64,000 nucleotides of DNA from positions 18,796 to 82,795 of the forward strand of contig DLMJ01000035.1 in the NCBI GenBank assembly GCA_002479255.1, given 5' to 3'. Below are positions 8,902 to 17,684 of the stretch, piece by piece. Every line of letters starts with the position of its first letter. The stretch's first letter is position 1. Source of the DNA: Candidatus Binatus soli. Its GTDB lineage: Bacteria > Desulfobacterota > Binatia > Binatales > Binataceae. Made by a program: the position numbers and the translations under genes. A model generated the notes under the pieces. It ran no database searches, was not told the DNA's origin, and saw nothing but the letters and a program-made list of their open reading frames with translations.

Positions 8902-9921
8902 TTACCGGCCGCCTTCTTCCTGCTTGATTACAAAGATCAGCGACTCGGCGAAATCGTCGGGATGCTCGAGTTGAGGGTAGGTGCCGGAGGTCTTGAAGAC
9001 CACAGTGGCCGAACCGGGCATCGCGGCGTGCAGCGCCTCGCCTTCGGCGGCCGAGAAGAACGGATTTTTCGCGCCCCACATTATGATGGTGAGCGTGTTG
9101 AAGACCTGGCCCAGTTTGGAGCGGATGTGCGCCTCGTCGCGAGGCACGGAATTGATCATGTCGGTCTCGGCCTGAAGGTCGCTGCTGAGTTCAGCCATCA
9201 TGCGCTGGTAAATGAATTCGGGCATCGGGGGCAAATCGAAGAAGCTCGCCTCGACCTGCGCGCGAATCGCCTCGACCGTCGTCGGCAACATCCCCTTGCG
9301 AAGCTTTTCAGCGCCGCGCGCACCCACCAGGCCGCCCGACACCAGGACCATCCGTTCGACTTTATCGGGGTGCTCGACGGCGTAGTAGAGCGCGACGTCG
9401 GCGCCGAGATCGTTGCCGACCAGGTTGACGTGATCGAGCTTCATCTCGTCGATCATCTGCGCGACCGCCGCAGCCTGGTACGCGATCGAATAGTTGACCT
9501 GCTTGTGATCGGATGAGGCGAAGCCGGGCAGGTTGGGCGCGATAACTTTGTAGTGCGCGTCGGCAACCGGCGGCATGATCCCGCGCCACACGAGCGCGGC
9601 GTCCGGACCGAGCCCGTGAATCATCACGACCGGCTCCATTTCCGAATAGCCGCCGGTGATCAAGTAAGTGATGAGGCCGTCCTTGAGCGCAAGATCGTTC
9701 TGCGTTACCCCAGACCATCCCAGGCGCGTGATCTGAATCCATCGGAGGACATCGACGGGCCGCAGGTACATCGCAGCCGCGAAAATTCCGAGAAAGACGG
9801 CGGCGAGCGGACCCGCGATATTGATCCAGGTGTGGCGGCGGACTTGCGGAGTGAGATTCTCGGCGCGAATGTCGGCTTCGGTCGGCGTGCGGGCTGGTTG
9901 CGATTTGATTGGCTCAGCCAC
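8902..9921 (-). CDS. Membrane-anchored alpha/beta hydrolase
   Basis: A 339-residue protein, read from a GTG start. After a charged N-terminus of about 30 residues there is one membrane segment (INIAGPLAAVFLGIFAAAMY), then an alpha/beta hydrolase domain with VVMIHGLGPDA (oxyanion region) and the nucleophile elbow replaced by GNDLGADVAL: the nucleophile position reads Asp, as in haloalkane dehalogenase and epoxide hydrolase branches. It is therefore possibly a dehalogenase- or epoxide-hydrolase-like enzyme anchored to the membrane. The frame stays open far upstream, but those codons give arginine-rich, low-complexity shadow sequence. Confidence 0.78.
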   Translation of the reverse strand: MAEPIKSQPARTPTEADIRAENLTPQVRRHTWINIAGPLAAVFLGIFAAAMYLRPVDVLRWIQITRLGWSGVTQNDLALKDGLITYLITGGYSEMEPVVMIHGLGPDAALVWRGIMPPVADAHYKVIAPNLPGFASSDHKQVNYSIAYQAAAVAQMIDEMKLDHVNLVGNDLGADVALYYAVEHPDKVERMVLVSGGLVGARGAEKLRKGMLPTTVEAIRAQVEASFFDLPPMPEFIYQRMMAELSSDLQAETDMINSVPRDEAHIRSKLGQVFNTLTIIMWGAKNPFFSAAEGEALHAAMPGSATVVFKTSGTYPQLEHPDDFAESLIFVIKQEEGGR

Positions 9922-9941
9922 TTGCGCTCGACCGATGGCCG

Positions 9942-10484
9942 CTATTTCTTCGGTGGCGGCGCTATCGCCCCCGGCGCAGGCACCCCCGGCGCGGGCGGCA
10001 CGGCCGCTGGCGCCACGGCCGATGACGTGACGCCGTCGGAGGTCGCGGATGCGGCGGCAGCCGCGCCAGGCGACGCCGAGGCTTCCGCCGCCGGGGCGCC
10101 GCCCGAAGACGCAGACGCCGACGCGGAGGCCTCCGACGCAGCCGCCGCCTTCCTGGCTGACTTCGTCACGTGCGAGATCCGACGCCCGTGAATTGCCGCT
10201 TCGCGGTCGCGTTCCATTTGATCGAGATGATCGGCGACGCGGTTGATTTCGCGGGTCGCGTCTTCGACGGCCCTGGTCGCGCGATCTGCGGCCTCGGTCG
10301 CTTTGTTGGCGGCGTCGAGCGCTTTGGTCGCGGACTCTTCGGCGCGCGCGGCGGCTTCCTGAGCCTTGGCTGCCGCGGCTTCGGCCTGCCGGGCCTGCGG
10401 CTCGCCTTGCGACGCGCATCCGGCCACAGCGATCGCGAGGACAAGGACAGCCAAATTGGAAGAAAGTTGGCGCATCGACGACAC
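9942..10484 (-). CDS. Alanine-rich coiled-coil lipoprotein
   Basis: A 180-residue lipoprotein: signal segment LAVLVLAIAVAGC with the lipobox cysteine at about residue 23. A long alanine-rich helix follows with repeats of the AxxAAxxA kind up to about residue 110, then a low-complexity Ala/Ser/Pro tail ending APPPKK. The helix resembles Lpp/alanine-zipper envelope proteins, which trimerise; the tail is unlike Lpp. The gene follows the LLM oxidoreductase by 3 nt, so they probably share a transcript. Confidence 0.7.
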   Translation of the reverse strand: MSSMRQLSSNLAVLVLAIAVAGCASQGEPQARQAEAAAAKAQEAAARAEESATKALDAANKATEAADRATRAVEDATREINRVADHLDQMERDREAAIHGRRISHVTKSARKAAAASEASASASASSGGAPAAEASASPGAAAAASATSDGVTSSAVAPAAVPPAPGVPAPGAIAPPPKK

Positions 10485-10487
10485 TCC

Positions 10488-11363
10488 TCAGCGTTGAGCG
10501 AACGCCTGGACAGCGCGAAGGTCGGGCTGCGGCGTGCCGTCGGAACGGATCGGCAGGATGCAGACGTGAGAGGCGCCGGCCTTCAGGTGCGCGTCGATGC
10601 GATCGCGAATCTTGTCCTCGGCGCCCCACGCCACGATGGCGTCGACCAGCCGATCGGAGCATCCGTTTTCGAATTCCTTGTCAGCCCATCCGAGCGCTTT
10701 CAGGTTGTTGGTGTAGTTGGGCAGGCGTGGAACGTAGGTCTTCATGTACTCGCGCGCTGCGGTGCGGGCTTTGGCCGCGTCGGTTTCGAGGATGACGGCC
10801 TGCGCCGCGCATAGCATCGCGTTCGGTCCGATTTGCGCGCGTGCTTTTGCGGTGTGCTCGGGCGGAACGAAGTAGGTGTGCGTGCCGTTGGCCTCGGCGG
10901 CCGACAGCGCGAGCATCTTGGGATGCAGCGCGGCGAGCACCACGGGCACCGGCTCTTTGGGCGCCGGCGCCAAGTAGAGCGCGTTCTTCATCTTGGGCAG
11001 ATACTCTTTCATGTAGCTGTAGGGCTTGTCGTAGTTGTGGCCGCGCAGGTTGGAGACGAGAGGCTTGTGGCTGACGCCGATGCCGAGCACGAAGCGGCCG
11101 CCGGAAAGCTCGGCCACGGTCTTCGACGCGGCCGCCATCGTAAACGCGTCGCGGGCCCAGATGTTCGCGATGCCGGTTGCGATGGCGAGGCGATCGGTAT
11201 GGCTGAGCAGGTACGCGGCGTGTGCGAACGGCTCGCGGCCGACGGCCTCGGGGATCCAGAGCGCTTTGTAACCGAGCTTCTCGACCAGTTTGGCGAACTC
11301 GGCGGTGTCCGCCGCGGCCATCGCGTCGAGGAAGAACCATATTCCAACTTTCCCAATATCCAT
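10488..11363 (-). CDS. LLM-class F420-dependent oxidoreductase
   Basis: A 291-residue luciferase-like TIM-barrel protein beginning MDIGKVGIWFFLDAMAAADT, with LGYKALWIPEAVGREPFAHA and GRFVLGIGVSHKPLV, typical of the MSMEG_4141-like branch of putative F420-dependent oxidoreductases. F420 use is inferred from the family; no F420 synthesis gene is in the window. It heads a short operon with the lipoprotein gene. Confidence 0.87.
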   Translation of the reverse strand: MDIGKVGIWFFLDAMAAADTAEFAKLVEKLGYKALWIPEAVGREPFAHAAYLLSHTDRLAIATGIANIWARDAFTMAAASKTVAELSGGRFVLGIGVSHKPLVSNLRGHNYDKPYSYMKEYLPKMKNALYLAPAPKEPVPVVLAALHPKMLALSAAEANGTHTYFVPPEHTAKARAQIGPNAMLCAAQAVILETDAAKARTAAREYMKTYVPRLPNYTNNLKALGWADKEFENGCSDRLVDAIVAWGAEDKIRDRIDAHLKAGASHVCILPIRSDGTPQPDLRAVQAFAQR

Positions 11364-11499
11364 GGCTCTAGTAAGTAACGCGCCTGCGAAATTTGAACAA
11401 GGAGGCGAGAAGGAAAAACTTGATTGTATGTACGAGCCGGTGGTAGAGCCGGTAGACTTCTTCGTCTTCCGTCCCGTTTGAGTTCAGTGTTTCACTTCT

Positions 11500-11961
11500 T
11501 CACTCTTCGCCGGTGTCGCGGGGCGGCGCGCTCGGAACCGGCGCTAGAATCTTTACATAGATGAGTTCCGGGTCGCCCTCGTCGAGATTCTCGATGTAGC
11601 CGGATTTGACGAAGCCCAATCGATCGCACAGCCGCTGCATCGCGATGTTCGACTGATTAGTCGAAGTGAACAGCTTTTCAGTCTGACAATCGAGCTCGGC
11701 TGCGCGCATCAGGGCGCTCGCGAGTCCGCGGCGGCGGAAATCGGGATGCACGAGCAGCAGGCGCACGAAACATTGCTCGAAGAAACTTTCATCCGCGATG
11801 ACGAAGCCGCGCACGATTCCGTCGACGCGCGCCACTGCGACGCGGCCGTGGGCGCAAGCCTCGCCGATAAATCTGCGCCGTGGGGCGCCTGCATGGACGG
11901 TTTCGTCCAGCGCGCAAATGTGCTCAAAATCCTGACTAGAAGCCCGCTCGATTATCGTCAT
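11500..11961 (-). CDS. GNAT-family N-acetyltransferase
   Basis: A 153-residue GNAT protein. The acetyl-CoA pyrophosphate loop appears as VHPDFRRRGLASALM (Q/RxxGxG/A pattern) and the last strand as NIAMQRLCDRLGFVKSGYIE. The acceptor substrate is unknown. The start at 11961 is only 25 nt from the divergent enoyl-CoA hydratase start, so the two 5' ends must overlap or sit inside each other's coding regions. Confidence 0.82.
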   Translation of the reverse strand: MTIIERASSQDFEHICALDETVHAGAPRRRFIGEACAHGRVAVARVDGIVRGFVIADESFFEQCFVRLLLVHPDFRRRGLASALMRAAELDCQTEKLFTSTNQSNIAMQRLCDRLGFVKSGYIENLDEGDPELIYVKILAPVPSAPPRDTGEE

Positions 11962-11986
11962 AAATCTCGCCAGAGGTACGATATCC

Positions 11987-12790
11987 GTGAACGATGAAAC
12001 TTCAGCCGATCCGTTGATAGTTCGCCACGACGAGGCGCCGATTGGATGGCTGGTGCTGAACCGCCCGCAAGTTCGCAACGCGCTCAATCTTAGGACCTGG
12101 CTGCGGATTGCGGAAGGCGTCGCGGAACTGGCGAGCGACGACGCGGTCCGCGTGATCGTCATGCGCGGCGGGACGCCGCAGGCGTTTATCGCGGGCGCGG
12201 ATATCTCGGAGTTCCCTGCGATGCGGGCCGATGCGGCGCAGGCGCGTGCGTATCGCGACGCGCCCAACAGTGCAATCGCGGCGATTGTCGAATGCCGCAA
12301 GCCGATCGTCGCGATGATTTCCGGGGTATGCATCGGGGGCGGCATGCAGGTCGCGCTCGCATGCGACATCCGAATAGCGGCGCGCGGGACGCGCTTCGGG
12401 ATTCCAGCCGCGCAGCTTGGACTGGCGTATCCGCTGGAAGGCGTCACCATGCTCGCGCATACCGTGGGTCCCGCCAACGCGCGCGATATCCTCCTGTCGG
12501 CGCGGCTGTTCGACGCGGAAGAGGCTCTGCAGATGGGGCTAATCAACCGCGTGGTCGATCCCGAAAAGCTCGAGGAAAACGTGCGCGACTACGTGCTCAA
12601 GATGGCTGGCAACGCGCCGCTGACGATGGCGGCTGCCAAGCTGGCGATTGGCGAGAGCCTGAAAGATCGCGAGGAGCGCGACGTGAAGGCGGTTTCGACG
12701 ATGGTCGCGCGATGCTTCGACAGCGAGGATTATCGCGAGGGCGTGCGCGCATTTCTGGAAAAGCGTCGGCCGAATTTCAAGGGCCGCTGA
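11987..12790 (+). CDS. Enoyl-CoA hydratase/isomerase family protein
   Basis: A 267-residue crotonase-fold protein. Oxyanion-hole segments FIAGADISEF and ISGVCIGGGMQVALACD are clear. Crotonases hydrate enoyl-CoA or isomerise and cleave related thioesters; the catalytic glutamate of the second site is not obvious, so the exact reaction is open. The GTG start has a good site (agaggt) 9 nt upstream. A P450 and an MFS gene follow on the same strand and may be co-transcribed. Confidence 0.88.
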   Translation: MNDETSADPLIVRHDEAPIGWLVLNRPQVRNALNLRTWLRIAEGVAELASDDAVRVIVMRGGTPQAFIAGADISEFPAMRADAAQARAYRDAPNSAIAAIVECRKPIVAMISGVCIGGGMQVALACDIRIAARGTRFGIPAAQLGLAYPLEGVTMLAHTVGPANARDILLSARLFDAEEALQMGLINRVVDPEKLEENVRDYVLKMAGNAPLTMAAAKLAIGESLKDREERDVKAVSTMVARCFDSEDYREGVRAFLEKRRPNFKGR

Positions 12791-12835
12791 GTAGCTGGAT
12801 TCATTCGATCGAATCGAGCGGGAGGTAATCTGACG

Positions 12836-14056
12836 ATGAGCGAAGCAACCGCGCTTGGGGCGTCGCAGGATTTCTACTTCAATCCGTGGGACGAGAACTT
12901 CCGCGCCAATCCGTATCCGCATTACAAGCCGTTGCTCGCCGGTCCGCCGCGTATTCTCGATTTGTTCGGGCCGATCGCGATGGTCACTCGCTACGGCGAC
13001 GTGATGGCGGTGCTGCGCGACCATGCCCATTTCTCGAGCGAGCGGCCGCGCGATCCCGCCGAACCTCCGAACGAGGGGCCGTTTGCCGGCGCACGCACGA
13101 TGCTGTTTTCCGATCCGCCGATGCATACCCGGCTGCGCCGCCTGGTGTCGCGTGATTTCACGCCGCGGCGAATCCGCGATCTCGAGCCGCGAATCCGCGA
13201 GATCGCGAAAAATCTCATCAACCATGCCCAGCGCAAGGGCGAGCTCGACGTGATGAGCGGGTTTGCGAACGCGCTGCCGGTGATGGTTATCGCAGAGATG
13301 CTCGGCGTGCCGCCGGACCATTACGAACAGTTCAAGCACTGGTCCGACACGGTGGTATCGGGCGACAACACTCTGCCCGGGACTCCGCTGCCGCAGCAAT
13401 TTCACACCGCGACCAAGGCGCTGCGCAGCTATTTCGCCGAGCAGATTGAGCGGCGGCGCAAGAATCCCGGCGCCGACCTGATAAGCGCGCTGGTCGCCGC
13501 GCACGACGACGCCGAAGCGATGAACGCGGGCGAATTGCTGGCGTTCGTGCTGCTCCTGCTGCTGGCCGGTAACGAGACCACGACCAATCTGATCGGCAAC
13601 GGGATGCTCGCGCTCGGGCGCAATCCCGCGCAGATGAATCTACTGAGGCAAAGGCCGGAGCTGATGGCCAGGGCGATCGAGGAGATCCTGCGCTACGACG
13701 GACCGGTGCAGTCCACCGTTCGCTTCACGAAGGAAGATACGATACTCGGCGGGACCGAGCTGCCGGCCAATCTCGGTTGCTTCATAATCCTTGCCGCGGC
13801 AAATCGCGATCCGGCGCAGTTCGAAGATCCCGATCGTTTCGACATCACGCGCGAGCCTCGCGACCACTTTGCGTTCGGCGAGGGAATCCACTTCTGCATC
13901 GGCGCGCCGCTGGCGCGGATGGAGGGTGCGATCGCGATCGGCGCGATGCTCGAGCGCTTCCCGCGGCTGCGGCTGAAAGACCCCGCGATGAAACCGGTTT
14001 ACAAGGGGTCGTACTTTTTGCGCGGTCTCGAGTCATTGCCGGTCGCGATCGATTGA
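12836..14056 (+). CDS. Cytochrome P450
   Basis: A 406-residue soluble bacterial P450. Motifs: oxygen-binding I helix AGNETTT at about residues 243-250, ExxR as EEILR near 282-285, and the heme loop FGEGIHFCIG with the cysteine ligand at residue 354. The strong ribosome site gggaggt lies before the ATG. Redox partners are not adjacent. The setting (enoyl-CoA hydratase before, MFS after) suggests catabolism or modification of an acyl-type compound, which is inference. Confidence 0.95.
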   Translation: MSEATALGASQDFYFNPWDENFRANPYPHYKPLLAGPPRILDLFGPIAMVTRYGDVMAVLRDHAHFSSERPRDPAEPPNEGPFAGARTMLFSDPPMHTRLRRLVSRDFTPRRIRDLEPRIREIAKNLINHAQRKGELDVMSGFANALPVMVIAEMLGVPPDHYEQFKHWSDTVVSGDNTLPGTPLPQQFHTATKALRSYFAEQIERRRKNPGADLISALVAAHDDAEAMNAGELLAFVLLLLLAGNETTTNLIGNGMLALGRNPAQMNLLRQRPELMARAIEEILRYDGPVQSTVRFTKEDTILGGTELPANLGCFIILAAANRDPAQFEDPDRFDITREPRDHFAFGEGIHFCIGAPLARMEGAIAIGAMLERFPRLRLKDPAMKPVYKGSYFLRGLESLPVAID

Positions 14057-14062
14057 ATCCAG

Positions 14063-15385
14063 ATGACCGATCCCGCCAGCGCGCCCGATTTGAAACCCGA
14101 AACCGGGCATGTGGCTGAGGAAGCAGGCCGCCGGAGTGTCAACCTTGGTCTGCTGGGCAGGACGCCGCCGTTCACCAAGCGCCAGCGCCGGGTATTCTGG
14201 ATCGCATCAACCGCGGGCTTTTTCGATCAATACGATCGCGCCCTGCTGAGTCTCGCGCTCAAGCAAATTCAGGCGGGGCTCAAGATCGCGGAGGCGCACC
14301 TTGGCGCCGTGCTCTCGGTGATCCGGCTCGGCTACCTGCTGGCGTTGCTGATGACTCCCTTTGCCGACGTGTTCGGGCGCCGCCGGCTGCTGCTCTACAC
14401 GGTCTTCGGCTACACGATTTTCACCGGCCTTATCGCGATCGCGCCGGGCGAGCGGAGCTTTGCAGCGTTTGAAATAATTGCGCGCGCGTTCGCCGGCGCC
14501 GAAGCCGCAATCGCGATGGTGATAGTGGCGGAGGAAGTTGACGCTGCCAATCGCGGATGGGCGATTGGACTGCTCGGCGCGGTGTCGTCGATGGGCTACG
14601 GCCTGGCCGCGATCGTGTTCGCGTTTATCAATGTGATTCCTTACGGATGGCGCGGACTGTACGTGATCGCGCTGGTGCCGCTGGTGCTGATCATTCCGCT
14701 GCGGCGCTTGCTGCCCGAAAGCGCGCGCTTCGAGAAAGAGAAGCTCGAAGGGCTGCAGCCGGTGAAGATCTGGCAGCCGCTCGTGCAGTTGTACAGCGCG
14801 TACCCGGGACGGCTCGTCATGATACTGTCGGTGGCGTTTCTGAGCTCGATGGGCGGCAACGTGTCAGGCTTTCTGTTTCCGAAGTTTCTGCAGGAGACGC
14901 ATCATTGGTCGCCGGGCAACGTCTCGTCGTTGTTTCTGTTCGGCGGTGCTTTCGGAATATTGGGCTCGATCGTCGCGGGCCGCCTGAGCGATCGCTATGG
15001 GCGGCGCGTGATGGGGGCGGCGTTCACGTTCCTGTCGCCGCTGTTGACTATCTGGATGTATACGGCGCCGGGCTGGTCGATTGTTCCAGTATGGATGTTG
15101 GAAATATTTTTCGACATCGCGTCGGGCAACATTCTGGCTGCCTACAGCGCGGAGTTGTTTCCGACCTCTTATCGTTCGACCGCGGGGAGCGCGCTCCTGG
15201 TCGCGGGCACGACCGGCGGCGCACTGGGGTTGTTCCTGGAGGGCGTGCTGTTCCGGTTCACCGGCTCGCACGCGCGAGCGATCTGCTACGTGACGGTCTT
15301 CTGGATAATCGCGCCGGCGATCATATTGTTCTTTCCGGAGACCTCGGGACGAGAGCTCGAGGATATCTCGCCGGAAACAACCTGA
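14063..15385 (+). CDS. MFS transporter
   Basis: A 440-residue polytopic membrane protein with about 12 helices. The sugar/metabolite:H+ symporter-like signature between helices 2 and 3 reads FADVFGRRRLL, and a second copy DRYGRR follows helix 8. Only 6 nt separate it from the P450 stop, so the two genes are probably one operon and the substrate may be the P450 substrate or product. The ligand is not predictable. Confidence 0.9.
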   Translation: MTDPASAPDLKPETGHVAEEAGRRSVNLGLLGRTPPFTKRQRRVFWIASTAGFFDQYDRALLSLALKQIQAGLKIAEAHLGAVLSVIRLGYLLALLMTPFADVFGRRRLLLYTVFGYTIFTGLIAIAPGERSFAAFEIIARAFAGAEAAIAMVIVAEEVDAANRGWAIGLLGAVSSMGYGLAAIVFAFINVIPYGWRGLYVIALVPLVLIIPLRRLLPESARFEKEKLEGLQPVKIWQPLVQLYSAYPGRLVMILSVAFLSSMGGNVSGFLFPKFLQETHHWSPGNVSSLFLFGGAFGILGSIVAGRLSDRYGRRVMGAAFTFLSPLLTIWMYTAPGWSIVPVWMLEIFFDIASGNILAAYSAELFPTSYRSTAGSALLVAGTTGGALGLFLEGVLFRFTGSHARAICYVTVFWIIAPAIILFFPETSGRELEDISPETT

Positions 15386-15430
15386 TCTGATTCCCCGCGG
15401 CTCATCGACGCGCTAGATTTGCGCCCAGCC

Positions 15431-15913
15431 ATGGGAGCAACGTTGCGTCGCCGCTTGCGCCTCCGATTCGGCCCATTTGCGCCCGTGGTCATCCTGCTCG
15501 CGTTGCTCGGATGCGCGCGCGGTCCATGCGTCACGATAGTCGGCGCTGACGGCAAGCCGCGCGCCACAGTTGCGGTCGAAGTGGCGAACACGGACGCGCA
15601 GCGCGAGCTCGGCCTGATGTATCGCAAGCATCTCGACGAGAATGCGGGGATGATCTTTGTTTTCCCGGATACGGCGCGCCGGAATTACTGGATGCACAAT
15701 ACGCCGATTCCGCTCGACATGATTTTCGCGGATGCGGCGCGCCGGGTGATTGGAATCGTCGTGAACGCGGAGCCGTTTTCCGACAAGCTGGTCGGCGTCG
15801 AAGGCGACTCGCAGTATGTGCTCGAAGTGAACGGCGGTTTCTGCGCAAAGAACGGGATCAAGGCCGGCGACCGATTCGATTTCTCCGGGTTTTCACCCCG
15901 CACCTCGGAATAA
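15431..15913 (+). CDS. DUF192-domain lipoprotein
   Basis: About 160 residues. A lipoprotein-type signal (VVILLALLGC) precedes a DUF192 domain with NTDAQRELGLMYRK, GMIFVFPD and YWMHNTPIPLDMIF, all characteristic of that family. The function of DUF192 is not established. An in-frame ATG lies 12 nt upstream (15419) but adds only RPA. The gene ends at a probable Rho-independent terminator. Confidence 0.85.
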   Translation: MGATLRRRLRLRFGPFAPVVILLALLGCARGPCVTIVGADGKPRATVAVEVANTDAQRELGLMYRKHLDENAGMIFVFPDTARRNYWMHNTPIPLDMIFADAARRVIGIVVNAEPFSDKLVGVEGDSQYVLEVNGGFCAKNGIKAGDRFDFSGFSPRTSE

Positions 15914-15960
15914 TCGGGCGCTTTAACCGGCGGCGAACATGCGGTATCTATCTTGCCGGT

Positions 15961-15982
15961 GGCGCGTGACTGGCGCCTTTTT
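15961..15982 (+). terminator. Rho-independent terminator after the DUF192 gene
   Basis: A stem ggcgc/gcgcc with a 7-nt loop, followed directly by a run of five T. It lies 47 nt after the DUF192 stop and 38 nt before the carboxylase start, separating the two units. Confidence 0.6.
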
Positions 15983-16019
15983 GTTTGGCGTCTATCTCGC
16001 TTTATCGCGGTTGTGACAA

Positions 16020-17570
16020 ATGGGCCTTAAAGAAAATCTCGAACAACTCAAGCGGCTCACGCGCGAGGCGGAGGCGGCCGGCGGCCAGGACCGGCTCAAG
16101 AAGCAACGCGCACAGGGCCGCATGACCGCGCGCGAGCGTGTCGAGTTTCTCCTCGACCGTGACTCGTTCGTCGAGATCGACAAGTTCAAGACGCATCGAA
16201 TCACAGACTTCGACATGGCGGAGAAAAAAATCCCCGGCGATGGGGTCGTGACAGGCTACGGCACGATCGGCGGGCGGCAGGTGTGCATCTTCAGCCACGA
16301 TTTCACGGTCTTCGGCGGCAGCCTGTCGGGCGCGTTCGCGGAGAAAGTCTGCAAGGTGATGGACCTCGCGATGAAGACCGGATGCCCGGTGATCGGGCTC
16401 AACGACGGCAGCGGCGCGCGAATCCAGGAGGGCGTCGTGTCGCTGGCGGGCTACGCGGATATTTTTCTGCGCAACGTAATGTCGTCGGGAGTGATCCCGC
16501 AAATTTCCGCGATCATGGGACCGTGCGCCGGCGGCGCGGTGTATTCGCCGGCGATGACGGACTTCATCGTGATGGTGCGCGATACCTCGTACATGTTCAT
16601 CACCGGGCCCGACGTGATCCGGGCGACCACGCACGAAGAGGTCACGATGCAGGAGCTTGGCGGCGCAGATACGCATAGCCAGAAGTCGGGCGTGTGCCAT
16701 CTTGAGGCCGACGACGACGCGGGCGCGCTCGCGATGATCCGCGAGCTGCTTTCATATATTCCGTCGAACAATGTCGAAGACCCGCCATTCGTCGCGAGCG
16801 GTGACGACCCCGCCCGCTGCGATGCCGCGCTCGATTCGATCGTCCCCGAAAATCCCAACAAGGCTTACGACATGGGCGGGATTATCCGGCGCGTGGTCGA
16901 TGAGGGCCAGTTCCTGGAAGTGCAGAAGGATTACGCGCACAACATGCTGATCGGGTTCGCGCGGCTCGGCGGCTACTCGGTCGGCGTGGTCGCGAATCAG
17001 CCGGCCTTTCTGGCGGGATGCCTCGATATCGACTCGTCGGTGAAGGCGGCGCGATTTGTGCGCTTCTGCGACGCGTTCAACATTCCGCTTGTCACGTTCG
17101 TGGATGTGCCGGGCTTTCTGCCCGGTACCTCGCAGGAGTTCGCCGGAATTATCAGGCATGGTGCGAAGCTGCTCTACGCGTTCTGCGAGGCCACCGTGCC
17201 CAAGGTGACGGTGATAACGCGCAAGGCTTACGGCGGTGCGTACGACGTCATGTCGTCGAAGCATATTCGCGGCGATTTCAACTTTGCGTATCCGAGCGCC
17301 GAGATCGCGGTGATGGGACCCGAGCAGGCCATCAACATTGTTTTTCGCAACGAGCTCGCCAAGGCCAAAGATGCAGTCGCCGAGCGCGCGCGGCTGGCCG
17401 AGGACTATCGCAAAACTTTTGCGAATCCGTTCAAGGCGGCTGAGCTCGGCTATATCGATGAAGTGATCATGCCGCGCGACACGCGCCCCAGGCTGATCGG
17501 CGCGCTCAAGGCGCTCGCGAACAAGCGCGACAAGAATCCGCCGCGCAAGCACGGCAATATTCCACTTTGA
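16020..17570 (+). CDS. pccB: Acyl-CoA carboxylase, carboxyltransferase (beta) subunit
   Basis: A 516-residue biotin-dependent carboxyltransferase of the propionyl/methylcrotonyl-CoA carboxylase type. N-terminal half has [11 protein letters not shown] and [13 protein letters not shown]; the C-terminal half has [10 protein letters not shown] and [13 protein letters not shown]. It transfers CO2 from carboxybiotin to the acyl-CoA. Biotin carboxylase, biotin carrier and methylmalonyl-CoA mutase genes follow on the same strand, which favours propionyl-CoA as substrate. No clear ribosome site is seen before the ATG. Confidence 0.92.
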   Translation: MGLKENLEQLKRLTREAEAAGGQDRLKKQRAQGRMTARERVEFLLDRDSFVEIDKFKTHRITDFDMAEKKIPGDGVVTGYGTIGGRQVCIFSHDFTVFGGSLSGAFAEKVCKVMDLAMKTGCPVIGLNDGSGARIQEGVVSLAGYADIFLRNVMSSGVIPQISAIMGPCAGGAVYSPAMTDFIVMVRDTSYMFITGPDVIRATTHEEVTMQELGGADTHSQKSGVCHLEADDDAGALAMIRELLSYIPSNNVEDPPFVASGDDPARCDAALDSIVPENPNKAYDMGGIIRRVVDEGQFLEVQKDYAHNMLIGFARLGGYSVGVVANQPAFLAGCLDIDSSVKAARFVRFCDAFNIPLVTFVDVPGFLPGTSQEFAGIIRHGAKLLYAFCEATVPKVTVITRKAYGGAYDVMSSKHIRGDFNFAYPSAEIAVMGPEQAINIVFRNELAKAKDAVAERARLAEDYRKTFANPFKAAELGYIDEVIMPRDTRPRLIGALKALANKRDKNPPRKHGNIPL

Positions 17571-17684
17571 CCAAAAGCGTCCGCACCGGCCGCCGCGCGC
17601 GGTTAGCTCGCGTGGGCTGGATTCAGTATACAATTTGGAGAACGTGAGCGCGGTCTGAAAGAAGGTCGGCGCCAGGGAAAATTG

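Noticed and set aside
9922..10662. Upstream extension of the minus-strand hydrolase frame
   Set aside because: Arginine-rich, low-complexity sequence lying across the real lipoprotein and LLM genes in another frame; a GC-rich shadow.
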